The notes beneath the pieces are model-generated. The model ran no database searches. It was not told where the DNA came from and saw only the letters and a program-made list of their open reading frames with translations. Shown here one piece after another: positions 1 through 11,187 of a DNA stretch of 64,000 nt (the stretch's first letter is position 1; each line of letters starts with the position of its first letter). The position numbers and the translations under genes were made by a program. Where the stretch lies: assembly GCF_030272615.1 (NCBI RefSeq), contig NC_081411.1:831994160-832058159 (forward strand), given 5' to 3'. The DNA is from Cryptomeria japonica. Taxonomy: Eukaryota; Streptophyta; Pinopsida; Cupressales; Cupressaceae.

Positions 1-2439
1 GAGACTTTGATCATGAATTTCCTTAATTTTTTTTGTGTAAGGATAAGTTGAAGGGCCAAAGGGATGAGTAGATGAAGGAATGTCCTATGTAGGGAGATTA
101 TCCTTTCTATCATCATTATTCATGCCCTCTTTGGTAGGTTGGGAAGAAGGATCATTATCCTCTGAGGATTCATCTTTGGTTAATGTTATTTAGGAGATGG
201 ATCATGCATAAAGTGCATAACATCATATTGCCTACAAATATGTTGATGAGAAAGATAAGCTCTACAATTAAGGATGATCTAGAGGGATTGATACACCAAC
301 ATTTTGGCCTTGCCAGCCTTGCACTAGAGTATGAATATGAGAATAAGATGGTGGCACGTTGCTCTTCAATGCTTCCTCTTCATTGGAGAGATCATTGATA
401 GAAGTATTGATTCCTTCGTTATTCTCATAAGATACCCTAGGGAACTTACAAGTGTTAGCCTTTTCAAAGTCATCTCTAGGATTATCAATTTCTACAAAAG
501 ATTTTATGTTATCTACATATGCTATGCATTTTCTTAAGAATATCCTCATAAAACAACATGCGGCATGGATAAAAGCTTTGCGAAATGATTTGCAAGTAGG
601 AAATATCTTCGAAATTCTAATGATGCCATATACAAGAGTACTATGAATGAAAAGAAGCAATATGAAGTGAAAGAAACCATTACCCAACACATGATTTTGA
701 TAAATGTAAAGAAGAAGCAATGCAATCATATGCAAAATATAAAATCAATCAAATTTAGTGAATTTCATTATGAACACCTCAAAACAGATCTGAAAAATCA
801 AAAGATGGAAGTATAGGACATGTTGGATTCACCAAAATGTGATGTGGTGAAATAGGGTTCACTAGCTTGTATGGGAAAATTAGGAAGCTTTGGAATGTTT
901 CCACTTTAATCACTTTGATAGGGAGAATTATCCACTTGGCCCAAGATGATCTTAGGTACAAGGTGAATTCAATGGTCCCTCGAGGTGGTACTTGAAAGAT
1001 GACTCAATAATTTAGGAAGAAGGATGTAAATAGGGTAAAAAGATGACCTTTTTGTGCATAAGGAAATAGTAAATTGGCATACTGGTCCTAGTAAAAGAAC
1101 CAATAGAGTAGACTATACCCAATTTTTTGGACAAGTCTTAGGCAAAACAAGTGGGAGCAAGGTGCCAAGCTCAACTTGCTCCCAAGACTAAGTCAACTTG
1201 CTTGGCCCACTCCTAGCAATTTCAACTCCAATAAATTACAAACTGTAGATCTCCACCTACTTTCTCTATACCTATTTCCATAGGTTTGTCACCTATTCCT
1301 TCAATTTGAAAAGAGGGAAAATGTTGGCTAGAAAGAAGTTTGCCTAATTCAAACCTCGGTATTGGAATCAACCTTGAAATTGAATTAAAATGTACTTCAA
1401 AGGAAAGTGTGTTGATATATAGCAAAGGCTAGATTTGAGAATGAGAATGTCTTACACCTTGATGATGCAAATACTTCTTTGAAGGTGATCATAAATGCTA
1501 ATGCAATAGAATGACTCTATAAAAAACCTAAAAGGACATTACAAAAGACATGCTTGCATGATGGATGTTGAAGGTTGCCACAATGAAGAAAATGGTGGAA
1601 TGAAATATCTTAAATACCTTAATTGCTTGATCATTCACGTTCTCTTTGTGTTATCTCATGTGCTTACCCAAAATAAGGGAGGATACCTTGCTTATATACC
1701 TCTACCAAGCATTTCAAGGTGCAAAAATCGGAGCAGGCCAACATGAGAAAATGTTTCCCACTTAAACATCCTGACCATTATGTGGTTTGAATTTTGACCC
1801 AAACACTGGAGAGCAAGGCACCCTAATTGGCCCACTCCAAAGAGCGAGTCACCCTAGGCATCTTTCTCTCTCCAATGTGGCCCCAACTTGGGATCTAAAG
1901 ACCAAAATGGGAGGGAGAAGCTAGAATGACATGTGGAATTGAGGTGGAATGAACAAGACCAAATGTGGGAGTCCATACATGCTAAAATAGGACCTAACTG
2001 AGCGATAAATTGCATAGGGATGATATTTATGAAGTTGTAGTTAGAGAGGACATTAAAGAGATATTTTGGGAGGACTAGTTTAAGATAAAATCGCAAGAAA
2101 TAAGGGCAAAGATCTTCAACTTGTTGTATTCAAAAGAGTAAAGAAGGAGAAAGTTGAAACTTTGTCGCTCCAAAAGCCTAAACTAGAGGAGTAGACCAAA
2201 ATGGATTTGTCAATCAAGATTTCATCGTTTAGAAAGGCTACTACAGAATCCGTAAAGAATAAATTCCTCTTAGAATCACTTTGGAAGATGAAGGACACAA
2301 AATAATATAAAATCAAACTACTATAGTTTGTAGCCTCCCTACAGAAAGACACATTGGACTCGTAGAAAAATACATCCAAAGTATGATAAAGATTGGGAAA
2401 GTGTAAAAAATGGATTTATTAGCTAATTTTAACGCTATA
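1..2439. other. Old AT-rich sequence with no recognisable gene
   Basis: I find no conserved domain here on either strand. The longest open frame is on the minus strand at 735-268 (155 codons). It has a hydrophobic N-terminal third and an acidic, Asn/Ser-rich remainder, and it matches nothing I recognise. The sequence is probably decayed repeat. Two stretches near 1145-1210 and 1805-1860 share a 'gagcaagg..cc..ggcccactcc' wording, which hints at an old internal duplication. Confidence 0.5.
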
Positions 2440-3141
2440 CATTCCCATCAAGAGTGTGAATAGGATGAGGGATATATTCCAAACGGAATATGAGTCAATA
2501 AAGGCATATAATAAAATATTTAAAGTGTCCCAAAAATTAAATGAAACATTGGTTGAGAAGCACAAGATAGAATTGTTAATTTTCATATTGCAAAAAGACA
2601 TTAGAGTATAACTAGATGGAAGAATTATTGATACATATATGGATGTTTTAACTATGGCCTACCCCATAGAGGCCCAACCATTGAGGAATAGTGAAACATA
2701 ATAGAAGGAAGCTTTAGATTAATTGCAATTGTTCATTCAACAATTGACCTTGCAATAAGATATCATGGATAGAGAAAATGTGAAGAAGCCTAAATAGAAG
2801 ATTTGGTGCTTTTATTATTCAAGAAAAGGATACTTTATAAATGAGAGCTCAAATGCACAATGATAGAAAAAGGCATTCGCTATCATACGTGAACTACAAA
2901 TAGTATTGGCCAAGATGAAATCATTGTATTGTGGGACATGTGGAGGATGGGGCACTCATGCCACATAAAATTTCACATCCAATGGACTACCTATTTGAAA
3001 GGCAGAAGACCACCTAGACCCTAGATGTTCACTACATCATAACTGTGACAAAAAAATGGATTGGAACTCCTGTGTTAAAGGCCTTGCAAAGTAACCATGT
3101 ATGCTAATAATGGTGGATACAAAAAACCTCTATGAATAAAT
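2440..3141 (+). pseudogene. Relic retrotransposon gag, 5' part
   Basis: Between about 2460 and 2750 the plus strand reads, with a few stops, as a Gag-like helical segment: it contains ESIKAYNKIFKVSQKLNE and later LQKDIRV followed by LDGR. Two zinc-knuckle remnants follow, near 2808-2860 (WCFYYSRKGYFINE, with Cys and His positions lost) and near 2930-2975 (YCGTCGGWGTHAT). This order, capsid-like helices then knuckles, is known for LTR-retrotransposon Gag. The relic stops exactly where the copia element is inserted and seems to resume after 10737. Which superfamily it came from is uncertain; Ty3/gypsy is my guess. Confidence 0.45.
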
Positions 3142-4651
3142 TGTTGGCATTATAACAGACAAGGAGAAATTGTTGGCATTTCAATAAGGATATTGATGAT
3201 TATGGATATAACTGATTAAGGATGTTTACTATCTTAATATTATTATTTTGTCATTGATGTCAAGAAATTGATTTTCTAATTCAGTATGGTGTTGCCATAT
3301 CTTAAGAAGTATGATTTGATGAGTATAAAGATGTCAGTAAAAGACAGAAAGATTGTGATGAATAAGGGGAGAAATAAGTTATTCAATGGGCAACTATTAC
3401 CGAGTTAGACAATGATGAGATCATGATGTTTAGATTGTTTTTATATCCTACATATGTTGTTGATTGTAAGGTTAATACTATACTATGTTACTGAGCAAAG
3501 AATCTAGTCGGTAAATCCTAAGGAACCTAGTCGGTAAACCCTAAGGTTATCGCTATCGGTTAATGAAGGTGGAATGTCTACCAAGTGAAGTTTAGTATTT
3601 ACCGAGCTGCAACCGAGATGTAACAGAATGCATTAAATGATTAAAAGCATTATTTAATGAAGGAAGCTGATGAGTTGGAATTGATTAAATGATTGGTATG
3701 TCGTGCATAAAGTTTGTTAAAGAATCTATGGCAATGGAAGATCAACAGGAAGATCTATAGCTCAGATTGAACCGCAATACCTTAGCACAAGTTCCAAGAA
3801 ATGTATGTAAGTTCCAAGGCGAGGTAAAATGTTTTCAGAATGAAGGATACATTGAACTTGGTCAAGTTTGAAGATCTGATGGCTATGATTGATCATGGGA
3901 TATGTGATCAAGGAGATTAAGCGGTTAGCAAATTGTTTATAAATAAGGAATTGTTGATTAAAAATGGATGCAAGCAAGTGTAAGCACAAGGATGCTACAT
4001 AGTGATTACCGAGCACAGAAGCTTGAAGACTTGTTTGATTAACAGAGTATAGAGCCCAGCAGAGGGACAAGATAAGTCCTATGACTAGATTGTATTGAGC
4101 AAATAAGAATCTGCTTTAGCATTTTAGATGCAAAGTTGCAGATATATTTTTATTACTATTATTTTGTGAAGTGACCGAAAATCTCTTAACCGAGTGGACT
4201 TAACAGTCTTATTTGTAAAACCCTCTAGCAAGGTGACATTTTGATTGAGTGTTTGAAACCCTTTAACAAGGTCACCTCTAACAAGGTGAAGATCCTAACA
4301 GATCTGAGGGAAATCCCTTAACCGGGTCACATCTAGCAATGTGTTTGTAATCTTTAACAGGATTTTCTTTTAACCGAGCATACTCTAGAAGAGTATATTT
4401 CTTAGTGGGTTTGAAATCCCACAGTGGTTTTTCCCTATTTGGGTTTCCACGTTAAATCTGGTGTTATGAGTGTTGTTATGATTATGTGTTCTTAAGGTTG
4501 CATCTTTTATAGTTTTGATTACATATATCTATTTAAGCTACCGAGGTTGAATCTATTGAATATATTGTAGATAAAGTTTGTATGATTCACCCCCCCCCTG
4601 TCATCTTGTTAGCTTGGCATCTGTACTTAACAATTAGTATCAAAACTATCA
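3142..4651 (+). repeat. 5' LTR of the copia element
   Basis: The LTR begins TGTTGGCATT and ends ACTATCA. The terminal motif TGTTGGCATT occurs again 29 bp inside (3171), and the 3' LTR shows the same doubled start. A run of C near 4590 and the downstream 'CATCTTGTTAGCTTGGCATC' segment also recur in the 3' LTR. Both copies contain many ACCGAG and GGTAAA words. Relative to the 3' LTR it keeps an extra stretch near 4530-4560. Confidence 0.93.
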
Positions 4652-4653
4652 AT

Positions 4654-4665
4654 TGGTATCAGAGC
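4654..4665 (+). promoter_or_regulatory. Primer binding site, initiator Met-tRNA type
   Basis: TGGTATCAGAGC lies two bases inside the 5' LTR end. It is the standard plant copia primer binding site complementary to the 3' end of initiator methionine tRNA, and it primes minus-strand cDNA. Confidence 0.93.
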
Positions 4666-4715
4666 TTTGGACTCAGGAGGAAAACTTTAAAGGTACTTGA
4701 GGCAAAGATCCAAAG

Positions 4716-7700
4716 ATGTCTAAGAGGGATGCACCGAAGCTGAACAAATCTAGTTTTTCTACATGGCAGAAAAGGATGAAGTTGCACCTATCAAGAGTTG
4801 GAGAATATGTTGTATATTATCTGGAGAATGATTTCATTACACCTAGCACCTATCCATTGACAATGGAAGAGATAAAGGCAAAGCAATAACTTATTCAAGC
4901 AATGATTGAAATAACATCTGCATTGACCGACTCAGAGTTTAATGATCTAGAAGGCTGCAATGATGCCAAGGCAATGTGGGACAAGCTCATATCTGTGTAT
5001 GGCGGTGATGAACATGTTCAAAGAGAAAAAGTGGATAGTCTAAGAGGACAACTTGAATCCATGAGAATGAATGAAGGTGAGAACATAACCCAGTACAGTA
5101 CAAGGTTAAAGGAGATTGTCAATCAAATCAAAGGAGCAGGAGGAACCATTGAAGAGAAGGATGTCACAAGTAAGTTATTAAGAACCCTTCTACTAGCTTA
5201 TGCAATCCGAGTCTCTACAATCAATGAATTGAGGTATGTACCCAATATGTCAGTTTCTTTGGATGCTACTATTGGTAAGCTACATGCATTTGAGTTAAGT
5301 AACTTTGATAACAGTGGGTCTTCGGTAAATAAAAGTGAATCTGCATTTAGTTCTTTTCATCTTGATGAATCTGATGATTACAATGATAGAAAGTATAAGT
5401 ACTCTGAAGGGAATCATAGTGGAGCAAGTGAAAGATTTCACAAAAACACGGAGGAGGTACACAAACTTTATGAAGAAATCAGAAAGCAAGAAGAGTTTGA
5501 AGCACTATTAGCCAAAAGGCTACCGAGAGGAAAAGGTAAGTACAAAGGAAAGTTGCCTTTGAAATGTTTTAACTGTGATAGAATAGGACATATGGCTTCT
5601 AATTGCCCTGACAAAGAATCCAGTGAAAAGAGAGGTTATCGAGATGATAGATAGAAAGATAATCATTACAGAGGACACTGAGACTTCAGTAGAAGAGATA
5701 AAAAGACATGTCTAATAGTTGATGAGGAATCTAATGATGATAAATCAGATGAAACTGATACAAAGGAAGTTGTTTATGTGGCTATCAAAGATGGATCAAA
5801 TGAAGAAAGGTACGAAGAAAAAGCTTTAATATCTCACATAAATACTAATGATTTTTGGATCATAGATAGTGGATGCTCACATCACATGACAGGTGATAAA
5901 CACAAGTTTGTTATGTTAGAAGATTATGATGGAGGTTATGTAAGATTTGGTAATGATGCACCATGTCTAGTGAGAGGTAAAGGATATATAACACTTCTTG
6001 ACAATGCATAATGTAATGATGTTTATTGGGTTGAAGGTTTGAAATATAATTTGTTGAGTGTAGCACAGCTAAACAACACAGGTTACCGAATAGAATTTCA
6101 GAAAGGAATTGTCAAAGTTCATGACAAGCATGGAAAGTTAGCTGCTACCATGACTCAAACAAAAGGTAACACATTTCACCTTGACTCAACTCGGAATAAG
6201 TGTCTTTTTGCAAAGATAGATGATACCTGGTTATGGCATAAAAGATTTTGTCATGTAAATTTTGATAATCTGATCAAAATAAGCAAGAAGCACCGAGTAA
6301 GAGGTCTACCAAGTCTTGAGAAACCTAAGAATGCTATATGTTGAGGATGCCAGATGGGCAAGATGACAAGATCAAGCTTTACAAGTAAGTCCTACACTTG
6401 TAAGGGAATTTTAGATCTTGTGCACACTGATCTTTGTGGTCCTATGAAAGTTTAGAGTTATTATGGTGATAAGTACTTCATATTATTTGTGGATGATTAC
6501 TCAAGGATGATGTCAGTAATGTTTTTAAAAGAAAAATTAGAAGCTTTTCAAATGTTTAAATAGTACAAGGCAAGAGTTGAAAATGAAACAGGAAGACAAC
6601 TGAAATGTCTTAGATCTGATAGAGGAGGTGAGTTCACCTCTGATGAGTTCAACTTATTCTGCAATGATTGTGATATAAAAAGACAAGTCTCTGCACTGAG
6701 AACTCCAGAAAAAAATGGGATAGCTGAGAGAAGAAACAGATCTATTGTGGATTGTGCCAGAACCCTAATGACTGAAAAGAAAGTGCCACAAACATTTTGG
6801 AGAGAAGCAATAAGCACAGCAGTTTACATCCTAAACCGAGTACAACTGAAGAAAGGAACTTTGAAGACACCATATGAAATATGGTATGACAAGAAACCTA
6901 ATGTAAGTTACGTCAAAATCTTTGGAAGTAGATGCTATGTACACAAAGATGATAGAAATGGAAAGTTCGATCAGAAAAGTGAAGAAGGAACATTTCTTGG
7001 TTATTATTCTAGAAGTAAAGCATTTAAATGTTTGATCAAATCATCTAACAAAATAGTAGAAAGTGAAAATGTGAAAATTGATGAATTTGCAGAAAGAAAT
7101 GATGAAGGAAATTATAAGGAACCAAAAGATTATGAAGGATTTGTATATGTTCAACCGACAAGTCCTACCAAGAGAGTTACTAAAGAAAATAAAGAGGATA
7201 TTCAGTTACTGAATGATGAAGAAGATCATACAAAGCCTACCAATCCTGTATTAGCCAAGTATGTTAAAAGGAATCATGCATCAAGTCAAATTATAGGAGA
7301 TAAGGATGATCCAGTGATGACAAGAAACAAACTGAGACAGAACACATGTCTGATATCTGAATTTGAACCAAGGATATTGAAAGAGACATTTAATAGTGAA
7401 GATTGGATAAATGCTATAACAGAAGAGATTGATCAAATCAAGAAGAATGACACATAGACACTGGTCCCAAGACTGAAGGACAAAAATGTAATCGGTACAA
7501 AGTGGATTTTCAGTAACAAGCTAAATGAAAAAGGTGAGGTCATTCGAAATAAAGCAAGACTAGTTTGCAAAGGGTATGCTCAAGAAGAGGGAATTGATTA
7601 TGGTGAGACTTTTGCACCTATGGCAAGACTTGAAGGAGTAAGAACATTGTTGGCATACGCTACTTACAAGAATTTCAAGGTATATCAAATGGATGTCAAA

Positions 7701-8900
7701 TCTGCATTTCTGAATGGTATATTAGAAGAAGAAGTTTATATTGAACAACCTGAAGGATTAGTTGAAGACAAGAATAAAGATCAGATATGTAAATTGAACA
7801 AAGAATTATATGGTTTGAAACAAGCACCTAGAGCATGGTATGAGAGATTGCACTCTTATTTGATCAAGATTGGTTTTATAAGAACAAGTGAAAACAACAA
7901 TATGTGCATGAAGAATGATGAAAATGGAATACTGATCTCAGCCATATTTGTTGATGATATTATCTTTTGTGGAAATGACTCTTTATGCAAGAACTTTGGA
8001 AATGAAATGAGCAAATAATTTGAGATGTCATTAATTGGTGAAATAAAGTATTTTATAGGTTTACAGATACTGCAAATGAAAGATGAGATTTTCATTACTC
8101 AATCCAAGTACATAAAGGAAATCTTGAAGAAATTTGGAATGGAGGACTCAAAACCAATAAGTACTCCTATGACTACCAATTGTAAATTATCAAAGAATGA
8201 TGAATCTGCATCTATTGATGAGACACTTTACCGATCCATGATTGGAAAGCTACAATATGTTGTTCATAGCAAACTAGACATAGCACATGCAGTAGGTATA
8301 GTTGCAAGATTTTCTGCAGATCCCAAAGACACACATATGACAGCAATCAAGAGAATTTTCAGATACTTGAAAGGCACTGAATATTATGGCTTAGTATATA
8401 ACAAGAGAAATGATTTTGATTTAAAAGTTTATACTAATGTTGATTGGGCAGGCAACATAGATGACATGAAAAGCACAAGTGGTGGAGCTTTCTTTTTAGG
8501 AGAAAGACTAGTGAGTTGGCTTAGCAAGAAACAAGGATGTGTTTCATAGTCAACAGCAAAAGCTGAATATGTTGTTGCAGCATTGAATTGTACCAATATA
8601 GCATGGATCAAACAACTGTTGGAAGGTATAAATGAGAAAGTTACCGAGCCAGTAACTATATTCTGTGACAATACTAGTGCCATTAACATTTCAAAGAATC
8701 CTGTTATGCACTCTAAGACAAAGCACATCTCTATCAAATATCATTATCTTAGAGAAGAAGTTCAAGAGAAGAAATTGGTGTTGGAGTATGTTAGCACAAA
8801 GGAACAAACAGCAGATATATTCACCAAGCCACTGCCAAGGGACACTTTTGAGTATCTCAGAAGTAAGTTAGGGGTCCTACCCCTATCTTCTACTCACTGA
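4716..8900 (+). pseudogene. Copia gag-pol polyprotein, one frame with ten internal stops
   Basis: From the ATG at 4716 to the TGA at 8898 one frame of 1,395 codons runs without any frameshift. Visible domains are: Gag; CCHC knuckle CFNCDRIGHMASNC (near 5566); protease DSGC preceded by FWII (near 5867); GAG-pre-integrase LWHKRFCHV (near 6230); integrase with the DLCGP aspartate (6430), DRGGEF (6617) and EKNGIAERRNR (6715); RT with [11 protein letters not shown] (7690) and FVDD (7950); RNase H with the DNTSA aspartate (8668) and TKHI. Internal stops are at 4887, 5652, 5679, 6009, 6342, 6453, 6561, 7455, 8016 and 8547. Against usual copia residues most are explained by C-to-T or G-to-A changes, for example Trp to TAG in NDT-stop-TLVP and Gln to TAG in the RNase H. 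The protein would not be made whole today. Confidence 0.93.
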
Positions 8901-9131
8901 CCGAGTTCGGTGAAAGCATCAATTCGATGAATCTACAAAATATTATGTGTGGATTGATGCTTATTTACACACTTTAGGAGATTTTCTAAAGGTGTGTAGA
9001 AAACAAATACAGGGAACAGAAATTGTAGACATAATGCTTTGACTGAGATTGAGTTGACACATAACAGCAAGGAATTTACTTCTTAGCGGAAGAAATCATG
9101 TTTTAGTTCTGTATTTTTTGGCATTGTTGTC

Positions 9132-9260
9132 AAAGGGGGAGAAGACTAATGTATGGGGGAGAAGTCTAATGATAGGGGGAGAGCATTTCAGAATCTCACA
9201 GCAATCCGAATCAATTAGGTCAAATCAATTGGTTTTGTCATCAATGCCAAAGGGGGAGAT
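9132..9260 (+). promoter_or_regulatory. Tandem polypurine tracts before the 3' LTR
   Basis: The last tract, AAAGGGGGAGAT at 9250-9260, touches the 3' LTR and is the expected plus-strand primer. Three more purine tracts lie upstream at about 9136-9148, 9156-9166 and 9174-9183, spaced by about 18-20 bp with similar CTAATG spacers between them. Multiple PPT-like tracts are known in some plant copia lineages. Confidence 0.8.
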
Positions 9261-10737
9261 TGTTGGCATTATAACAAATAAGGAGAGATTGTTGGCATTT
9301 CAATAAGGATATTGATGATTATGGATATAACTGATTAAGGATGTTTACTGTCTTAATATTATTATTTTGTCATTGATGTCAAGAAATTGATTTTCTAATT
9401 CAGTATGATGTTGTCATATCTTAAGAAGTATGATTTTATGAGTATAAAGATGTTGGTAAAAGACACAGATAGATTGTGATGAATAAGGGGAGAAATAAGT
9501 TATTCAATGGGCAACTACTACCAAGTTAGACAATGATGAGATCATGATGTTTAGATTGTTTTGATATCCTACATATGTTGTTGATTGTAAGGTTAATACT
9601 ATACTATGTTACCGAGCAAAGAACCTCGTCGGTAAACCCTAAGGAACCTAGTCGGTAAACCCTAAGGTTATCGCTATCGGTTAATGAAGGTGGAATGTCT
9701 ACCGAGTGAAGTTTAGTATTTACTGAGTTGCAACTGAGTTGTAACAGAATGCATTAAATGATTAAAAGTGTTATTTAATGAAGGAAGCTGATGAGCTGGA
9801 ATTGATTAAATGATTGGTATGTCATGCATAAAGTTTGTTATAGAATCTATGGCAATGGAAGATTGGCAGGAAGATCTACAGCTCAGATTGAACTGCAATG
9901 CCTTAGCACAAGTTCTAAGAAATGTATGTAAGTTCCAAGGCGAGGTAAAATGTTTTCAGATTGAAGGATACATTGAACCTGGTCAAGTTTGAAGATCTAA
10001 TGGCTATGATTGATCATGGGATATGTGATCAAGGAGATTAAGCGGTTAGCAAATTGTTTATAAATAACGAACTGTTGATAAACAATGGATGCGGGCAAGT
10101 GTAAGCACAGGGATGCTACATAGTGATTACCAAGCACAGAAGCTTGAAGACCTATTTGATTAACAGAGTATAGAGCCCAGCAGAGGGACAAGATAAGTCC
10201 TATGACTAGATTGTATTAAGCAAATAAGAATCTGCTTTAGTATTTTAGATGCAAAGTTACAGATATATTTTTATTACTGTTATTTTGTGAAGTGACAGAA
10301 AATCTCTTAATCGAGTGGACTTAACAGTCTTATTTGTAAAACCCTCTAGCAAGGTGACATTCTGATTGAGTGGTTGAAACCCTTTAACAAGGTGAAGATT
10401 CTAACAGATTTGAGGGAAATCCCTTAACCAGGTCACATCTAGCAGTGTGTTTGTAATCTTTAACAGGGTTTTCTTTTAACCGAGCATACTCTAGAAGAGT
10501 ATATTTCTTAGTGGGTCCAAAATCCCACAATGGTTTTTCCCTATTTGGGTCTCCACGTTAAATCTAGTGTTATGAGTGTTGTTATGATTATGTGTTCTTA
10601 AGGTTGCATGTTTTACAGTTTTGATTACATATATTTGTTGAATATATTGAAGATTAAGTTTCTATGATTCACTCCCCCCCCCCCTCTCATCTTGTTAGCT
10701 TGGCATCTATACTTAACTATTAGTATCAGAACTATCA
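9261..10737 (+). repeat. 3' LTR of the copia element
   Basis: It matches 3142-4651 throughout, starts TGTTGGCATTATAAC and ends ACTATCA before the TAAAT target duplication. It is about 30 bp shorter because of a few small deletions, including one in the 'ggtcacctctaacaaggtg' region and one just before the C-run near 10640-10685. Confidence 0.93.
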
Positions 10738-11187
10738 TAAATGATAAGAATTGTTAATAATTACAAATAATCCTCTACAAAACTATTTGAAAGATAATAA
10801 ACAATTTAACTATGGACAAGGAAGAGGATGGGGAAGGGGTAACCACTGGAGAGATGACACAACTTGTTAAAATTCGTGTAAAATTGTTTACTTTACATTG
10901 CAGAAGTGATGACCTATAGCAAAATACAAGAGCAAGGGTAATCAAAAGAATTCTTGCACAAGGTGTGAGAGGACATCAGAGAATAGATAATTGGTTATCA
11001 AATACATCAAATGGGGAATAATCTACAAAAAAATCAACAAAAAATAAGAATATTGAAGAATAAAAGATTAAATAACCAAAAGGATAAAGGTATGGTATTA
11101 ACCCACAAGGGATAGATATCAAGAGGAATAAGAAGGAAATAGTTGCATAAATTACTGAAGAGTTTGGTTCCAAAAGAGGATGAATAT
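10738..11187 (+). pseudogene. Continuation of the relic gag and old flank
   Basis: After the copia target duplication the plus strand encodes a Gly/Arg-rich stretch near 10811-10870 (NYGQGRGWGRGNHWRDDTTC) and then NSCTRCERT near 10950. This resembles the basic, zinc-knuckle end of a Gag protein and follows on in type from the relic before 3142. Beyond about 10985 I recognise nothing. The segment ends with AATAT, the left target duplication of element A. Confidence 0.35.

Larger units (their letters stand above)
3142..10737 (+). mobile_element. Complete Ty1/copia LTR retrotransposon with 5-bp target duplication
   Basis: Two direct LTRs (3142-4651 and 9261-10737) flank a primer binding site, one gag-pol frame and a polypurine tract. 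The 5 bases before the first LTR (3137-3141) and after the second (10738-10742) are both TAAAT, so the ends are exact and the insertion is unrearranged. Domain order is Gag, protease, integrase, RT, RNase H, which is diagnostic of copia. The LTRs have several substitutions and small indels between them, and gag-pol has ten internal stops, so the copy is old and not autonomous. It may belong to the Tork or SIRE group, but I cannot place it by eye. Confidence 0.95.

Noticed and set aside
268-735. 155-codon minus-strand open frame with hydrophobic N-terminus
   Set aside because: No known domain, AT-biased composition and no neighbour that would support it. Left as part of an unannotated stretch.
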